DNA of 5,480 bases from Niastella sp. (GTDB taxonomy: Bacteria; Bacteroidota; Bacteroidia; Chitinophagales; Chitinophagaceae). Where the stretch lies: positions 1 through 5,480 of the forward strand of contig JAJKIL010000419.1 of the NCBI GenBank assembly GCA_021154515.1, given 5' to 3'. Below the pieces are notes generated by a model. That model ran no database searches. It saw nothing but the letters and a program-made list of their open reading frames with translations, and had not been told where the DNA came from. Made by a program: the position numbers and the translations under genes. This document shows, in pieces, positions 4,640 through 5,480 of the stretch (the first letter of the stretch is position 1; every line of letters begins with the position of its first letter).

Positions 4640-5272
4640 TTAGCCGAGATCAACTGCCTTTTGAAGTGCAGGCGCCGGTGTATAACGTGCATCCTTATGG
4701 CTTAATTCAGTCAGCAGTTCATACACCCGCGTCAATCCTATTTTTTCGCTCCATTCAAATGGACCATAAGGATAGCTGGTACCCAGCTTCATGGCAATAT
4801 CAATTTCCTCCCTGGTGCTTACCTGTGCGCCCAATGTATAAAACGCTTCATTGATAATGGTTGCCAGCACTCTTGCCGTGATCATTCCGGGAATATCAGG
4901 CGCCACTACATACTGCCATTGCCACTGTTCAAAGATGGTTTTTATCGATGCTTCGCTAACAGTAGCGGGCAACGCTATTTCTGTTACAGGCCGCTGTAAT
5001 AAACCAGGCCAGGCATTTATCCGAATAAAGTTGGCGCCTGTTTTATTTGTTGTCCAGGGAACGGCATTCACTATTACCGGCTTCGGCTGCAACCGTTTCA
5101 ACTGTTGTGTTCTTTCTGCGTTCAATTCAAACAACAGATCCATATACACATCGGCATCAGCAATGGTCAATGAACGAACGGAATCAACCCAAACCACCGT
5201 AATGGCTTCCGGCAGCTTTTTGGTCAGCAATTCCTGCTTTAATACCTCGTCGGCTAAAATGGCCACTGTCAT
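4640..5272 (-). CDS. 3-hydroxyacyl-CoA dehydrogenase family protein, short and probably non-catalytic
   Basis: The 210-residue protein has a C-terminal half (about 123-190) that is plainly the 3-hydroxyacyl-CoA dehydrogenase C domain: DIPGMITARVLATIINEAF, then REEIDIAMKLGTSYPYGPFEW and EKIGL. The N-terminal Rossmann part is only about 120 residues instead of about 180 and lacks the GxGxxG dinucleotide loop (it starts MTVAILADEVLKQ). By my alignment to the human enzyme, catalytic His158 is Asn86, Glu170 is kept as Glu98 with exact 12-residue spacing, Asn208 is Ala133, and Ser137 is Val71. It is unlikely to be an ordinary NAD-dependent dehydrogenase; a binding or structural role is possible but unknown. 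The frame is intact from ATG to TAA, which argues against a recent pseudogene. It is divergent from ridA and lies upstream of tsaB on the same strand. Confidence 0.85.
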   Translation of the reverse strand: MTVAILADEVLKQELLTKKLPEAITVVWVDSVRSLTIADADVYMDLLFELNAERTQQLKRLQPKPVIVNAVPWTTNKTGANFIRINAWPGLLQRPVTEIALPATVSEASIKTIFEQWQWQYVVAPDIPGMITARVLATIINEAFYTLGAQVSTREEIDIAMKLGTSYPYGPFEWSEKIGLTRVYELLTELSHKDARYTPAPALQKAVDLG

Positions 5273-5367
5273 GGGCTTGTGAATTTACCCGCAAAGAAAG
5301 ATTATTTATCGGGAATGGTTAACAGAAAGGCAGAAGGCACATGGCAGAAAGAAATACAGACAGCCCT

Positions 5368-5382
5368 CTTCTGCCCTTTGCC
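5368..5382 (+). repeat. Copy 2 of repeat CTTCTGCCCTTTGCC
   Basis: A direct repeat of 4612-4627 with one T fewer. It continues as CCTTTACCTTTG into the presumed ridA promoter. Confidence 0.45.
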
Positions 5383-5385
5383 CTT

Positions 5386-5393
5386 TACCTTTG
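5386..5393 (+). promoter_or_regulatory. Candidate -7 box for ridA
   Basis: TACCTTTG matches TAnnTTTG and is identical to the -7 box proposed for the persulfide dioxygenase gene. Transcription would start near 5400, leaving only about 8 nt before the ATG. No TTTG lies at the right distance upstream, so confidence is limited. Confidence 0.35.
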
Positions 5394-5407
5394 CCGTATA
5401 TTTGGCC

Positions 5408-5480
5408 ATGCAAAAGAATATCATCTCTACCACCCAGGCGCCAGCTCCTATTGGCCCCTATAGCCAGGCTGTACAGGCCG
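5408..5480 (+). CDS. ridA: RidA family 2-iminobutanoate/2-iminopropanoate deaminase (3' end outside window)
   Basis: Only the first 24 codons are present, reading MQKNIISTTQAPAPIGPYSQ and then AVQA, open to the window edge. The APxxIGPYSQAV segment is the N-terminal hallmark of RidA (YjgF/YER057c/UK114), a small cytoplasmic trimer of about 125-130 residues that hydrolyses reactive enamine/imine intermediates released by PLP enzymes. The catalytic arginine of the family lies further on and cannot be checked here. No Shine-Dalgarno sequence precedes the ATG. The gene is divergent from the dehydrogenase-like gene. Confidence 0.9.
   Translation, partial: MQKNIISTTQAPAPIGPYSQAVQA

Larger units (their letters stand above)
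5273..5407. other. Divergent intergenic region with GGCAGAA / TTCTGCC inverted words
   Basis: This 135-bp gap separates the dehydrogenase-like gene (minus) from ridA (plus). GGCAGAAG (5329-5336) and GGCAGAA (5343-5349) are complementary to CTTCTGCC (5368-5375), so alternative hairpins can form. No strong promoter for the minus-strand gene was found. Confidence 0.4.

Noticed and set aside
4496..4705. 69-codon + strand frame across the tsaB upstream gap
   Set aside because: It overlaps the end of the dehydrogenase-like gene, runs through hairpins and low-complexity repeats, and translates to a Cys-rich sequence with no family character.
4640..5272. Pseudogene or frameshift explanation for the short dehydrogenase-like gene
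   Set aside because: The frame is uninterrupted from ATG to TAA, and the residue spacing around the retained Glu98 is exactly that of the family, which suggests a maintained protein.
4851..5282. 143-codon + strand frame opposite the dehydrogenase-like gene
   Set aside because: The minus-strand frame carries clear family motifs over its full length, while this one is Cys/Thr/Ser-rich without a recognisable domain.
5397..5404. TATATTTG as the ridA -7 box
   Set aside because: It matches the consensus but ends 3 nt before the ATG, so transcription would start inside the coding sequence; TACCTTTG at 5386-5393 fits better.

Overview
The window reads like a chromosomal segment of a Bacteroidota bacterium, most likely from Chitinophagaceae (Chitinophaga/Niastella-like). 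This rests on the flavour of the proteins, on several matches to the Bacteroidota promoter -7 box TAnnTTTG, on the absence of Shine-Dalgarno sequences before the starts, and on AT-rich intergenic DNA around moderate-GC genes. The taxonomic call is inference; no rRNA or other marker is present.

Layout from left to right: (1) the 3' three quarters of an LpxL/HtrB-type lipid A acyltransferase on the + strand (1-698). (2) A 372-bp non-coding gap with a candidate promoter and small symmetric elements. (3) A NarL/LuxR-family response regulator on + (1071-1733) with no kinase beside it. (4) A terminator hairpin preceded by a degenerate 9-nt tandem repeat (1738-1822). (5) On the - strand, read right to left: a truncated, catalytically degenerate 3-hydroxyacyl-CoA dehydrogenase-like protein (5272-4640), tsaB (4490-3801), an ArsR-type winged-helix regulator (3695-3348), and a persulfide dioxygenase-rhodanese fusion (3248-1842). 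(6) At the right edge, on +, the first 24 codons of a RidA-family imine deaminase (5408 onward), divergent from the dehydrogenase-like gene.

The clearest functional unit is the arsR-type gene followed by the persulfide dioxygenase-rhodanese gene. The regulator has its own TAnnTTTG promoter, whose -7 box lies inside a 9-bp inverted repeat, suggesting autorepression. Between the two genes is an 18-position stem-loop that pairs completely, with two G-U wobbles, only in the RNA made from the genes' own strand. It abuts a second -7 box just upstream of the fusion gene. The likely job is sulfide/persulfide detoxification under ArsR-type control, although the regulator lacks the paired cysteines of known persulfide sensors.

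The other genes are largely housekeeping: outer membrane lipid A, t6A tRNA modification and imine detoxification. I found no mobile element, CRISPR array, tRNA, rRNA or defence cassette. The unusual parts are the apparent dehydrogenase pseudoenzyme, the hairpin between the sulfur genes, and the small repeats in the gaps.
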